Below, piece by piece: positions 25,420-36,705 of a stretch of DNA of 64,000 nt. This DNA comes from Varanus komodoensis (Eukaryota; Chordata; Lepidosauria; Squamata; Varanidae). Each line of letters starts with the position of its first letter. Position 1 is the stretch's first letter. A program made the position numbers and the translations under genes. The notes below the pieces were generated by a model, which worked only from the letters and a program-made list of their open reading frames with translations, was not told the origin of the DNA and made no database searches. The stretch is taken from positions 21,568,354 through 21,632,353 of the forward strand of contig NW_025335317.1 of the NCBI RefSeq assembly GCF_004798865.1, written 5' to 3'.

Positions 25420-26450
25420 TCATTTCATTCCTCTCTGACATTATGAACATCTACTTGACTACATTCTAAATGACTTATATAAACAGATATTGCATGCTTA
25501 GTGTTCTGTAAGGAAACTCCTGATTCCTCCCACAGCACAGGAAACACCAAAACACTCTTTGCTTGTGGCCCATTGATGGACTCCAACAAGTGATGTAGCT
25601 GAATACACTGCCAACTAGCACTAGATGGTAAATGATATCTAATCTGCAACACTAAAAATGTTGAACATGCATAGTCTGTTCCTGTTAAGTGATCTAAAGT
25701 ATTAGAGTCACTATGTGCTGAATTCTTCCACATATAAGATCATCTGTCTATTTTCAAGACTGGATTCTCCCATAAGGTTAATTGGCATGCAAATATGGAT
25801 CAAATGTGATATTGATGCCATTTCTCTCTCACTGCTACAGTAGTTGCTGAGTCTATTCCTTTCTTTTAAATATATCCTAGGCCCATTGAACAAGAAAGGA
25901 GGTGCCGAATAATTTGGTTCCAAATTATGGTTCACAAATTAACAGTGTGCTCTTGACTGAAAAAAATGGGGAGAATCCCCCATAAACTCTGACATGCTGC
26001 ATACCGTTTTTAAAATGTATATTTTTGGGTGTGTATAAATGAAAACTAAGTGGTATATATATTGCCCATGGCAAAACCCTGTGTTATTCTACACTTAAAT
26101 TAAGTAAAGCCCATTCTTCCATGTCAACTCCATCCCACTTATATTCAGTTTGACCATTTGCAAAATTTCTCTAGCACCAATGTAACAAAGTCATTTGTCA
26201 CTTCTGTGCATCAAAAAAATTTCCATTTAGTAGCTATTTTTGCTAACTCAGTACTACAAATATTAATTCCAGTTCTGACCAATTCATAGAATAACTTGGA
26301 ACTGTAGATGGATTCATGGTCTGATCCATCATTGTTCTTGAGTTCTTATATCTTATAGCATGAAACAGATCCAATGTATTAAAAATCTTCACAATGTTTC
26401 CCACAACTGCCAGGAACATATTACACTGGCCCAAAGAGCAATCAAAGCAA
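25420..26450. other. non-coding stretch
   Basis: No recognised gene or repeat family. The largest open frame is 102 codons (minus strand, 25425-25733), without family resemblance. Confidence 0.4.
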
Positions 26451-26454
26451 TTGA

Positions 26455-26535
26455 ATTATGTACTATTGTATTTCAATGTATTTTATCATGTTGTAAGCCG
26501 CCCCGAGGTTTCGGCAAGGGGCGGCATAGAAATGT

Positions 26536-26584
<49 letters not shown>

Positions 26585-26585
26585 T
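26455..26585 (+). mobile_element. young L2-type LINE 3' end with (TAA)n tail
   Basis: The sequence 'gtactattgtatttcaatgt' followed by 'cgccccgaggtttcggcaag' and 'gggcggcatagaaatgttat' runs straight into (TAA)n from 26536 to 26584. It matches, almost base for base in reverse complement, the 3' end of the L2 at 52157-52798. The similarity indicates one subfamily. This copy is severely 5'-truncated, with only about 85 bases plus the tail. Confidence 0.82.
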
Positions 26586-26589
26586 AGTA

Positions 26590-27690
26590 AAGAATGCACA
26601 TCTGTCATGGACTTTTCCATTGACACACATGATTAATGTTTCTCATGGAGTAAATAGCAACTTCAGGTAGGTAGAGTATTTTAATGGGGACTAAGGTGTG
26701 TTTATTGGTAAGCTTCCAGTTTCTACACTGTTCATACCTTGGTTCAAGTCCTAAATAGGGAGGGATCTTCAGTGTTGCTATTTAAATAAAAATAACAGTG
26801 AATGTATGATCTGATTTGGCCATCAATCTCTGAGGATGCAGAAGAGAGAAAATAATAACAGTGAGTATAAATGCATCAGAGGATCTACCTTTGACTTCTT
26901 GATATTTTCACTTCTTGATATTTCACTTCTGGTGCAAAATAGAGGCTTTGGACCATTCTCAGAAGCCTCCATGATGCTTGAATCCTGGTAAATGTAGCTG
27001 TAATTTCTCCTGCCTGAATGAAGTAGATAAGCAATGAGTTATATGTCCTCTTCACAATCTAATTAGAGGAAAACATGAGAAAAGAACAAATCCAATCCCT
27101 GAAATCAAGGAATGAAGGGATGGGGAATTCTCCTGCAAGGCATAGTATTCATAAGATATCTTTAGAGAATTCTCTGTAAAAGCTTAGGATTTCTTCAGAT
27201 AATCTCTGAAACAAAAACTCAGAAATACTAGACCATTCTGCATTCAGATGGGTGAATTTTGACATATAGTACTCAAGAAGTAAAGAGAGACTGAGAATAG
27301 CTCCAGATGAAGCTTTCTTCATACTATTGTTTGAAGAAACAAACAATACTACTTCACAGAACTTAACAGGGGCCCAGATTATTATATCTGTCATTTTAAC
27401 ATTCCTGTGTTTTATCACTGCTTCTTCATCTTTTTCTCTCTGTAGAAAATCTGTTGAGGTGAAAAAGACAGAAGAGCAGTACAGTGTATCTGATTGTCGG
27501 TGCTGTGGCCCTTCTTCTAGAATCATCCTGAAACTCTTCAAATTGTGTTGAGGATTTTCTGAATTGTGAAGATGATTGAGTGGAATTGAGAATACTCAGC
27601 CTGAAAAGGCCAATATTTCACAAACTCAACATAGGCCATCTAATGATGAAGCAGGAGTTGGAGTGTGGCTTTTACTGCTGGCATCAAACT
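26590..27690. other. non-coding stretch beside the L1
   Basis: A minus-strand open frame of 130 codons at 27149-27541 has no relative I recognise. It ends about 150 bases before the L1 3' end but is not L1 ORF2. A small duplicated phrase 'acttcttgatattt' occurs near 26893 and 26910. Confidence 0.4.
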
Positions 27691-28894
27691 ACTACTTCTT
27701 TTTTTATGATAAGTTTTATTCAAAATAACCCTAATACAAAAAAAAAAAAAAAACCCTAAAAACAACATCAATCATCAGAAACATCGGGCCTGCTGGGTCA
27801 GCCCCCACATTTTTCTATTTATGAATACTTAAAAACATATTTGAATCTAAACAAAGTCCCGTTTCTCTAGCCAATAATAAAAAGAGTCCCAAGTCTGATA
27901 GAAATCAGTATCTTCTTTCTCCTTCAATGACAAAATCAATCTGCCCATTTCTGCACAGTCCAAGGTCTTTTTTAGGATCAGTTCATCGGTGGGTGTTTCT
28001 TCACTTTTCCAGTGCTGGGCAAATGCAATCCTCACCGCAGGAATTACATGTAAAATCAAGTACATTTCTTGTTTAATAATATCAACAGGTATAATGCCTA
28101 ATAAGAAAACTTCAGGTTTAAAAGCTAAGGATTTTTGTAACATTTCCTCAAGCCATTTATGAATTTTACTCCAATACTTTTTTGCATTATCACAACTCCA
28201 CCACATATGATAGAAAGTACCCAATTTATGTTTACATTTCCAACATCCATCCAACATTTGGAAACATCTTGGCTAGTCTATTTGGCAACAAATACCATCT
28301 ATAAAACATTTTATACAAGTTTTCTTTATATGAAGTTGCTAATGTTACCCTAATATTTCTCTTTTGCCATTTTTCTAATTCAATATTATATCCAAAGTTT
28401 TGTGCCCACGTTATCATAGTTTCCTTAACCCATTCATCTTCCATTCTCCTATCTAGTAAGAAATTATATAGTCTTTTAATTATTTTCTCATCTGATTTAA
28501 GCATCACCTGATCAAATGCTGTTAAATCTTTATAAAAGCCCCACATTCTATAGTCTTTAGCGTATCTCGATTGTATCTGCACCTTATGCCACCAAGAAAC
28601 ATTAGATCCTTGTTCTTGTATTTCTTGATTCAGTTTCAATCTTCCATCATTATCCAAAATGTTGCCATATCTTACGATCGCTTCAAAGTTCAATGCATTT
28701 GGATATACAAGAGCTTCCATAGGAGAAAGCCATCTTGGTAATTTATTATACAATTTTGTCTTTAACTTTTCCCACACCGACATTAATGATTTCCTAAAAA
28801 AATGACTTAAAAAAGAGCCATGTATCTTAGCCTTTTCATACCACATATAAGCATGCCAACCCATTTGCAAATCATGCCCTTCGAAATAAGATTC

Positions 28895-29115
28895 TCTTAT
28901 TTCTTAAGGTTATCCATTCTTTTAGCCACGTTAAAACAGAAGCTTGATAATACAGCATCCAATCAGGGAGACCAAAGCCCCCATTCTCTTTAGCCTCCTG
29001 AAGTATTTTTAGTTTAATCCTTGGTTTCTTCTTTCTCCATATAAATCTCGAGATTTGAAAATTTAAATCATCAAAAAATGTTCTATCAATTTTTATGGGA
29101 ATCATTTGGAATAGA
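28895..29115. repeat. 221-base segment duplicated exactly across the gap
   Basis: Bases 28895-29115 are repeated at a constant offset of 359 as 29254-29474. I followed the identity from the 'tcttatttcttaagg' start through to 'atcatttggaataga' immediately before the N run. The duplicated part is L1 ORF2 thumb sequence that occurs once in any normal L1. It is best read as an assembly artefact at a gap edge. Confidence 0.85.
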
Positions 29116-29215
29116 NNNNNNNNNNNNNNNNNNNNNNNNNNNNNNNNNNNNNNNNNNNNNNNNNNNNNNNNNNNNNNNNNNNNNNNNNNNNNNNNNNNNN
29201 NNNNNNNNNNNNNNN
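29116..29215. other. assembly gap (100 N)
   Basis: Exactly 100 undetermined bases, the conventional length for a gap of unknown size. It lies within the L1. Confidence 0.99.
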
Positions 29216-29288
29216 GTGGCTAAAAGAATGGATAACCTTAAGAAATAAGAGAATCTTATTTCTTAAGGTTATCCATTCTTTTAGCCAC
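29216..29288. repeat. perfect 35-bp inverted repeat at gap edge
   Basis: Bases 29216-29250 are the exact reverse complement of 29254-29288, with a three-base centre (gaa). Perfect arms starting at the first base after a gap, inside a coding region, suggest a read or contig fold-back rather than a natural hairpin. Confidence 0.9.
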
Positions 29289-30364
29289 GTTAAAACAGAA
29301 GCTTGATAATACAGCATCCAATCAGGGAGACCAAAGCCCCCATTCTCTTTAGCCTCCTGAAGTATTTTTAGTTTAATCCTTGGTTTCTTCTTTCTCCATA
29401 TAAATCTCGAGATTTGAAAATTTAAATCATCAAAAAATGTTCTATCAATTTTTATGGGAATCATTTGGAATAGATACAAAAGCTTTGGTAATATATTCCT
29501 TTTAGCTAGTGCTATTCCTCCCAGCAAGGAGAATTGCAAATTAGCCCATTTTTCCAAATCACTCTTAATTTCCTTAAATAGTGTATCATAATTGTTTTCT
29601 TTCAGAGTGGTACACTTAGCTGTAAGATAAATTCCCAAATATTTAACCTTTTTAACAATCTGAAAGTCTACTTGTTCCACCAGAGTTTTTTTCCGCTCCT
29701 GTGTGAGATTTTTTACTAACAATTTTGTCTTTTTTCTGTTTATTTTCATCCCAGTAACCTCGCCATACTCTTCAATCCTTTGTAGGAGTTTAGGCATTGT
29801 TACTAAGGGTTCCTCAGTGATGAAAACTAGGTCATCTGTGAATGCTTGCAGTTTAGAGCTTTCATCTCTGATTCTAGTACCTTTAATGTCCATATCGTCC
29901 CTGATATTTCTGTTTAACACTTCTAGGATCAATATAAACAACAGTGGTGATAGCGGGCATCCTTGTCTTGTACCCTTGTGTATATCTATAATATTTGTAA
30001 ATTCTCCATTCATTATATTTCTAGCAGACTGCTTTTGATAGATGCTTAATATCGCATTAATGAACTTTTCACCAAACTCCATTTGAACTAGGTGTTGCTT
30101 CATAAATTGCCAATTAACATTGTCAAAAGCCTTCTGTGTGTCCATGAATAATAGTGCCATTGGTTTTTGTGTATGTATCTCATAATACTCTAAGATGTCC
30201 AGGATAGTTCTCTGGTTATTCCTCATTTGTCTTTTAGGTAAGAAACCATTTTGATCTGAGTGAATAAAGCCTGTTAAATACTTCTTCAATCTTTCTGCCA
30301 TTATGGAGGCAAAAATTTTGTAATCCACATTTAATAGTGATTTAGGTCTATAGTTTGGAATCTA

Positions 30365-31535
30365 TGTCAAGTCTGTGTCTTATCAAACGACTGCTTCTGA
30401 AATGTATTCCCTTTATAGAGTTATCTTTTGTGGTGATGTGTATAAATTCTGCAAGGTTCAGGTAAAAGGGGGAGAATAGTGTTTGATCACAGAATCACAA
30501 GTGGAAACTCTCGGACAATGACGTTAGACTAGCAGCAATCCTAGGCAAGCTTTTGTCAGTCCTATGCACACATACATTGGAATGGCGCTATTCAATCTCC
30601 ATTAAATAGCTGGGCTTAATTCTTAATGTGCATGAACTCTCTCTCTCTCTCTCAGTCAGTCATACAGCTGGAAGTGAAGTGTTCAGATCTTTGACTCAGG
30701 ACAATTTTGTACACATTTCAAAATATATATCTAACATTTTAAAAAATTTGGCTTGGATGGAGTACATTAAATTTAATGTACAGAAAATACCTTTATAGTT
30801 TTCAAGTACAGATAGGTTTCAGTGGGCACTATTAAATGCAGAGGACGGGTTTTTTTAATCTCTATCTCTCCAAGTGAGATAAAAGAAATACATTATGAAC
30901 TCTCGGTGTTGCCATTTCCTCCTATAAAAGAAGTAGATTAATTTTCTGCAATGTACAACCTGGATCTTTTAATAGATTGCTTTATCTGCCTGTTTGGAAC
31001 CCCAGTGAAAACTAATTTTTGTAAGGAATTATCTTCTAGTTCAAAAGTCTATGAGTAAAAATGATGTTGTCTGGTGAAAAAGGCTGACTCATAAAGGTTA
31101 ACTCATAACCTTCTTTTAAAAATATAATTCATGTGTTTTTGTTATTTTAGCTTTACTTATGAATTTTGACAAGTTTATTCTATTGCCTTATCTTATATAA
31201 ATGTTCCCTATGGAAACAATATGACTTTAAAAAAAATCAGACATTAAATTGCCCCTTTAACATGCAGAATCTTATAAGGCAGATATTTATCAGTGTGCTG
31301 AACTGTTTCATCATTAAGGTTGACATATGCTGGGTCTGGTTTATTTTAAGGTTTTGGTATGGATCCAGATGTCCTCATTGCTGATCAGGAAAGCTACCAT
31401 TAGCACAACTCATGCAGCAGGGAATGACAACTCTGCCAGGGATTGACATTTCAGTCCTCTTTCACTCAAGGAGCATTTCATTTCTCTTAGCATGGTCAAA
31501 ACATCTCAAGGGTGAATAGACATTACATTATGAGA
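30365..31535. other. non-coding stretch
   Basis: A short CT run is present near 30638-30653. No gene or repeat family is recognised. Confidence 0.5.
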
Positions 31536-31537
31536 AC

Positions 31538-31660
31538 ACAGGAGAAGCCGGGTAGGATCAGTCCATCCAGTCCAGTACTGTTTCCACCAGTGTCAGCCAG
31601 GTGTCTCCTGAAAGTCCACAAGCAATATTCAGGTTGCATTTATTCTGTGTTGCATTGCAT
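31538..31660 (-). mobile_element. CR1-type LINE 3' end (older subfamily)
   Basis: The plus strand shows 'gaacacaggagaagccgggt', 'aggatcagtccatccagtcc' and 'gtcagccaggtgtctcctga', the reverse complement of the 3' end seen in sense at about 60600-60670 (cctgtttgtgag...ggcattgtgggaacagaatg). It is a non-coding remnant. Confidence 0.6.
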
Positions 31661-32012
31661 TCCTTTAGCTTTTTGAAACCTGTCCAGAAAGCATCTGTTA
31701 TTAGACAGATTTGAACAAATCTTGAACAAATAAATCAAATAAAACAATGTTAAGGAATACTATGCCTAAAAAATAAAAGTGAAGGAGAAATGGCACTCTA
31801 GGAGGTTACATATGTCCTTCTGAAACCAGCCTTTGGAACTGTGTGGGATGAAATTGTTGGACTATGACTTGGAAGACTATTCCTGTCAGTCATGGAATTC
31901 ACTAGGTTGCTTTGGAATAGTCACTGATTCTCAGCTTATCCTATTGTATATGATGTTGTAAAAATAAAAAGGAGAGGAAGAAGATCCGTATGCAGCCTTG
32001 ATCATGTTGTGG

Positions 32013-32244
32013 TTACATTGCATTTATACCTGCCTTTCTTCCTTTTGCAAGGACCCCAGGGAGGCCAACAAGGTTCTCCTCCTCTCTGTTTCATCTTCAC
32101 AATGACCACTCTGTGAAGTAGGCTGGGTTCAAAGTCTGTGACTGGCCCAAAGTCATCAACTATGCTTCATGGCTGAGTGGGGACTAGATCTCAGATCCTC
32201 CAGTCCCCCAGTCCAGCACTCCAACCATCACACGCCACTGGCTA
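32013..32244 (-). mobile_element. tRNA-derived squamate SINE
   Basis: Minus-strand order: 'gccagtggcgtgtgatggtt' (tRNA head, A box), 'ggagtgctggactggggg', a degenerate B box near 'gagatctagtccccac', 'gactttgggccagtcacaga', 'tgaagatgaaacagagagg', 'ggcctccctggggtccttg' and tail 'ggcaggtataaatgc'. It is a full-length, diverged copy of the same family as 44990-45212. Confidence 0.78.
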
Positions 32245-32499
32245 CCTTATTCATTTATTCCTAAAATACAACTTGCCTCTTGTTGCTAGTGAATGTAGAA
32301 AAGAAAATCTGAAAGGGAAGTTCATTTCTGCCGATTCCACACGATCGTCCAAATGACACCAATTTGAAGAAAGAAAGGTAGTGATACAACCACAGTCTCC
32401 CTCTCCCTCTCTTGCAAATCCCATGCTCTCCAACTACCACACATCCTTTTCTCTATGAAGTTTCAATGAATGCCTCAGATGGTATTCCTTAGGGCAAGG

Positions 32500-32632
32500 A
32501 TGGTTAACATGTGACCCTCTACATGTTTTGGCATGTAAGTCCCATTAGCCCTTCCCTGCATAGCCAATAGTGAGGGATGACGTAAGTTGAAAGTCAAAAC
32601 ACCTTGGAGGCTATGAGTTACCCACTTCTGCT
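32500..32632. mobile_element. fold-back interspersed repeat (hAT-like MITE?)
   Basis: The left arm 'gaccctctacatgttttggc' with 'gtaagtcccattagccc' is mirrored by a right arm 'gtgagggatgacgtaagttg' ending 'caaaacaccttggaggc'. Both arms fit the recurring reptile repeat that begins with 'ccctccagatgttttggact' and ends in its complement. It is non-coding. DNA-transposon origin is inferred from the inverted arms. Confidence 0.6.
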
Positions 32633-32639
32633 ACCCACT

Positions 32640-34560
32640 TTATGAGCTACATTTCACCTTGGGGTTGGCTATGGCCAATGTTTATCTTTAGGGTGTCAAG
32701 ATTCCAGTTACTAATCTCCATGCCAGAAGACTAGCCTGTTAGGTTCTTCTTCATTCTGGTCTAGGGTTCTGATTCACAAATGAGTGGTTTTTGAAAGGAA
32801 TGCACCAAAATAGATACAGCTATTTGTCAGATCAGAATGCTACAAAATAAATGTACATGCTTTATTACAAATCAAACTAGGAACAACTTCGTCAAGCCAT
32901 ACATCTTCTGGTTCTTGAGGGTCCAATGACTGCTCTTCAGTCAGAACAGCTAAGCTATCACAGGTAAGTATTTATCAATAAATAAGTTACAGTCCAAGAT
33001 CTATGATATGGTATTAAAAAAAAAGTTAGTGAGACAGAGTTTAATATAAAAATGGAACTTTTCTAAACATGTTTGAAAATGAGCTACTGTTACTGACGTG
33101 TCATTATTGATCTGTCAAATGGAAAAGAGGGGAGTGGAGAAATATACTTTTTCTATGTCACTCTGCTCTGAAAGCTCTTATAGTCTAAACAGGTGCTAAA
33201 TATCTACTGTCATCTTAAAAGACACCTTTACATCAAAGCCAAGCTAGGGTGCCAAAAGTGACATCTGAAGCAACACTGGATGCCAGGCAGGCAAGGCCTG
33301 GAGTGCACAAGATGGAACTAAACTGATAAATGTTCCAGAAATGATAGGCACATCAACCAGTCTGGAAACTACAATGTTAACCAAAGAAACGGATTCAAAT
33401 TTTACAGAGCACAATCTGCCATGACCTTCCTCTGTGAAAAGGCTATTGAAAGCAATGGATAAAGTTTCTGATGGGTTGTTTATCACCTTAGATCTTAGTG
33501 GCTGCATAATATTTTCGTTATTCTCTGCATTTGTCATTTAAGTCTATCAGATTTGACTTGCCTGAATCTTACTGACAGACTCACCCCTTTCCCATTCCAA
33601 TTTCATAACATCAAGTGGTATCTCAGACGTTTTTCATTCTCTTCAAAGAAGAAATGGAGAACTAGTCTGGGGACTCGAAAGACAGTCATCGAATGGATAG
33701 CTGTATTAGAACGGGTGAGAAATTCACTCTGTCAGAGCTTTCTCTCTCTGTATGGATTTACACAATTTGCTCTTCCCAAGCCTTTCAGCAAGCTAAGGCA
33801 GAGTTGTGTTCTCAAATCTGCATTTTTTAAAGGTTTCTGATGCAGCAGCTCTTGGGGAAAAATATGTGTTTGTGTGTTAGGAAAAGGGCCTACACAATAG
33901 ATTCATCTGAGAATAGCATAAACAATTTACTATTTTAGTAAATGCTTGCATTTCAAAATGTGCAAAAATTCTTACCTTGATTGGTATTTCTTGTTAGGTT
34001 TTGTTTTTACTGATTGTAATTAGCAACCAGTTTTATGGATTATATTTATCTATATATAAATATGTATTTGTATGTGTTTCTGTTGTGTTGTGAGAGGGAT
34101 TTACACTTAAAGTAAAGTATAAAATAATATTATATAGATGCATTCTGAAAAATGTGCTCCACATAGCATGCATTTCCATACAATATTTTTACAAATTAAG
34201 TTACAAATTGATATAGAAATGGAACTGAATGACCTGGCCCTTTAACAAATGATATTCTAAGCAAACCCAAGATTAACAGATCCATCCTACCCTAAAACGG
34301 CCTCTGCAGATACCTTGGACAGTGACTATCAGTGCTGGACAGTATAGAAAAACTCTCTGACAAAGAAAAAGGCTGTTTCATATATTCATCACACAAGCAT
34401 TCCCTCAAAGGGTTGTAAAGGTTTAGACTGCATTTCAGTTGCTATTATTTTTCCAAAGCATTACTTATTAATTTATCTAAAGATTTTATAAACCATTCTT
34501 TAGCAGATACTTCCAGAATGATGAACAACATTTAATACAGCATAAAACCTGAAAGCAGAG
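32640..34560. other. non-coding stretch
   Basis: No gene or repeat family recognised. The open frames (up to 97 codons near 33244-33840) do not resemble known proteins. Confidence 0.45.
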
Positions 34561-34564
34561 CATA

Positions 34565-34783
34565 TAGAAATATAGAAACATAGAAACAGAGTGAGTCAGA
34601 AGAGGCCTCCCAGGCCAACTAGTCTGACCCCCGGCTCCACCATGTGCATGTCCAGCCTATCGTTGAACACCCTCACCAATGGGGCCTCAACGGCCTCTCG
34701 TGGAAGCCCATTCCATACCCTCGGTGTCCTAATTGTCAGGAAGTCCTTCCTGGCATCTAAATGGAACCTTGGTTCCCTTTGCT
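34565..34783 (-). mobile_element. CR1 LINE 3' end (copy 2 of 3)
   Basis: Three catagaaa-type octamers occur at the low-coordinate end (tatagaaatatagaaacata). They are followed in reverse sense by the same 3' UTR as copies 1 and 3 ('gcctcaacggcctctcgtgg', 'aattgtcaggaagtccttcc'). It is truncated before the coding region, and a degraded SINE follows within about 50 bases. Confidence 0.85.
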
Positions 34784-34799
34784 CTGTGAAATCCTTCCT

Positions 34800-35000
34800 T
34801 TTTCCACTTGCAAGGAAGTCAAGACATGGGTGTCAGCTGCTCCATTTTATCCTCAAAACAATCCCAGGAAGTAGATTAGGAGGAGAATCAATGACTGGCT
34901 CAAAGTCACCCAATGAACGTCACAGTGATTAGTGATTCTAATCCAGATCTCTGGAGTCCCAATCCTATATTTTAGTGGCTCAATTGTGGCAACACAGCTG
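34800..35000 (-). mobile_element. degraded tRNA-derived SINE
   Basis: Plus-strand landmarks 'caaaacaatcccaggaagta', 'gactggctcaaagtcaccca', 'tctaatccagatctctgg' and 'agtcccaatcctat' align with the reverse complement of the family copy at 44990-45212. The tRNA head at the right end is nearly unrecognisable. Confidence 0.55.
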
Positions 35001-35491
35001 TACAATTTTCCCAGCTCCATATGACCCCAGCAATCTCACGCTAGTTTCTGCTGTTTGTACTGATGCCACAACATTGACAAAAACGATGGCAGCAGCACCA
35101 AAATCACAGAAAACCTAGAACAATTTGCTTGTTTTCAAACAAAGTTTATCCCTTGTACCTCTTTGTAGCCAGATGCCATGGCTATTCAACAGGAAAACAA
35201 TTACCATTTAGCCTCTACTCCCAACTAACTCAGGAGAGTGTGTCTCATGGAGGGAAATGTACAGTAATTCAACAGTGTCTCTGAGCACTTGATCCCTGAA
35301 GTTGTCCACTCCAGTTTGAACTAATTTTTCCATCAATACCTGCTTTGAGCATTTGATTGATTTGCCAAATGATAGGTAACTTGATGTTTTGCTAAATTTA
35401 ATTTCTCACTTATGATATAAGAAAGCTGTTATCTGCTAGCCATTTGGTGATCATCCGTAACAAGCGTATTTACTAGGAAAATAAAACGATA

Positions 35492-35975
35492 ATAGAAACA
35501 TAGAAACAGAGTGAGTCAGAAGGGGATTCCCAGGCCATCTAGTCTGACCTTCGGCTCCAGCCGGCTCCACTCACAACATGCCCACCATGTGCATGTCCAG
35601 CCTCTTTGAACACCCTCACCGATGGGGCCTCAATGACCTCTCGTGGAAGCCCATTCTGCACCCTCGGGGTCCTAACTGTCAGGAAGTGCTTCTTGGCTCC
35701 CTGAACTTTGCTCCATTGGAGCACGTCCTGCCTTCCTCTTCAGGGGAGAACAGGTCTCTACCCATCTCCATGTGACATCCCCTCACATACCTGTATGTCG
35801 CCAACCTATCCCGTCTGAGTTGCCTCTTCTCCAGGTTGAAGAGACCCAGTTCCCTCAGTCTCGCTTCATACCCCATCCCCTGCAAACCGGCCACCAACCT
35901 TGTGGCCCTACGCTGCACTGACTCTAACCTGGCTATATCCTTTCTGTAATGAGGGGCCCAAAACTGAGCACAATA
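35492..35975 (-). mobile_element. CR1 LINE 3' end (copy 3 of 3)
   Basis: Minus-strand residues [40 protein letters not shown] and ELGLFNLEKRQLRRD give the CR1 ORF2 C-terminus. A short internal deletion relative to copy 1 lies near 'cttggctccctgaac' in the downstream part. The octamer end 'atagaaacatagaaac' lies at the low-coordinate side. The open frame spans about 99 codons. The copy is 5'-truncated. Confidence 0.88.
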
Positions 35976-36356
35976 CAATGATCTGAGTTTATCTGAACTT
36001 TTTAAGTATCAGAAGTGTGAAAAATGTTGAATTAAAATGTGCTGTGGGTACAGTTTTCATGTTTGAGTAACTTTCTTGAATAAATGACATGCCCAGTATA
36101 GATAAGAATTGCTGGCATATATAATTAGTAAGTACAGAGAACAGGAGGTAAACTATAGTGATCTAAATATCCATCTACGATGATGACAGTGGATGTTTAA
36201 ATCCTTGTTTCCATAAGGTCAAGCATAAACTCTATTTATCAAGAATAAATATCTGATCTAGGGACAACATATTTATCGCATATAAAGGAAATCTAAATCC
36301 AAGGGTGTCTGTGATCTGATTTACTGAATAAAGCTGGGCTCTTTAATGAACTTTCA

Positions 36357-36392
<36 letters not shown>

Positions 36393-36393
36393 A
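36357..36393. repeat. (AAC)n microsatellite
   Basis: About 12 uninterrupted trinucleotide units. The flanking open frame through it is an artefact. Confidence 0.95.
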
Positions 36394-36624
36394 GCATTTA
36401 CAGTTAAAGAAGCATGTTATTTTATGAACATACAGTTCTTTCAATTCATTTTATGTTTACTTACAAGAAACTTGTTGAATTGTTTTCTGTTAAAATGTAT
36501 TTTCCAAACTTGCTCAGCTCAAAAAACTGAGACAACACAATGTAATAATTTTATGACCAGGATTTTTGTGGCATTTGTAATTCCAGAGAATGAGGGATAT
36601 GTAAAAAGTGAGTTCTGAAGACTG

Positions 36625-36705
36625 TATGAACTACAGGCTTACTATTGTGAACCACCCAGAGAGACTTTCTGGCTGATGGACAGAATATTAGCTAACTAAC
36701 TAAAG
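36625..36705 (+). mobile_element. L2-type LINE 3' end, short
   Basis: The phrase 'gtgaaccacccagagagact' followed by 'ttctggctgatggacagaat' and a 'taactaactaa' tail is a decayed L2 3' end. Confidence 0.5.

Larger units (their letters stand above)
27847..30358 (-). pseudogene. L1 ORF2 protein, C-terminal two thirds, frame-broken
   Basis: From high to low coordinate the minus strand encodes: YRPKSLLN..DYKIFASIMAER (start of the reverse transcriptase fingers); LLFMDTQKAFDNV (motif A, catalytic Asp); GTRQGCPLSPLLF (motif B); LQAFTDDLVFITE (motif C, with FTDD where L1 proteins normally have FADD or YADD); GMKINRKKTK (motif D). Then comes the thumb, the long C-terminal domain, and a terminal Cys/His segment CWKCKHKLGTFYHMWWSC. 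The frame shifts near 28875 and again near 28245, so the protein is not produced as one chain. The longest open segment is about 400 codons, but it runs through the assembly gap. RT activity would be lost through truncation anyway. In life, ORF2 of L1 nicks DNA and copies L1 RNA in place. Confidence 0.92.
27700..30362 (-). mobile_element. 5'-truncated L1 LINE interrupted by an assembly gap
   Basis: The element reads on the minus strand from mid reverse transcriptase (about 30362) to a 3' end at about 27700. The 3' end has an AATAAA signal (minus strand, near 27716-27721) followed within a dozen bases by a short A run. A 3' UTR of only about 130 bases contains a separate homopolymer (A15 on plus, near 27739). 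ORF1, the endonuclease and the promoter are absent, so it cannot move autonomously. No target-site duplication is evident. The gap and duplicated flanks inside it are described separately. Confidence 0.93.

Noticed and set aside
29216-29288. Natural cruciform or terminator-like hairpin
   Set aside because: Perfect arms start at the first base after an N gap and consist of L1 coding sequence; an assembly artefact is far more likely.
29703-30038. Plus-strand 111-codon open frame inside the L1
   Set aside because: It is the antisense shadow of L1 ORF2 reverse transcriptase.
36357-36393. CRISPR-like or tandem coding repeat
   Set aside because: A simple (AAC)n microsatellite. No spaced repeats of CRISPR type occur anywhere, and the genome is vertebrate.
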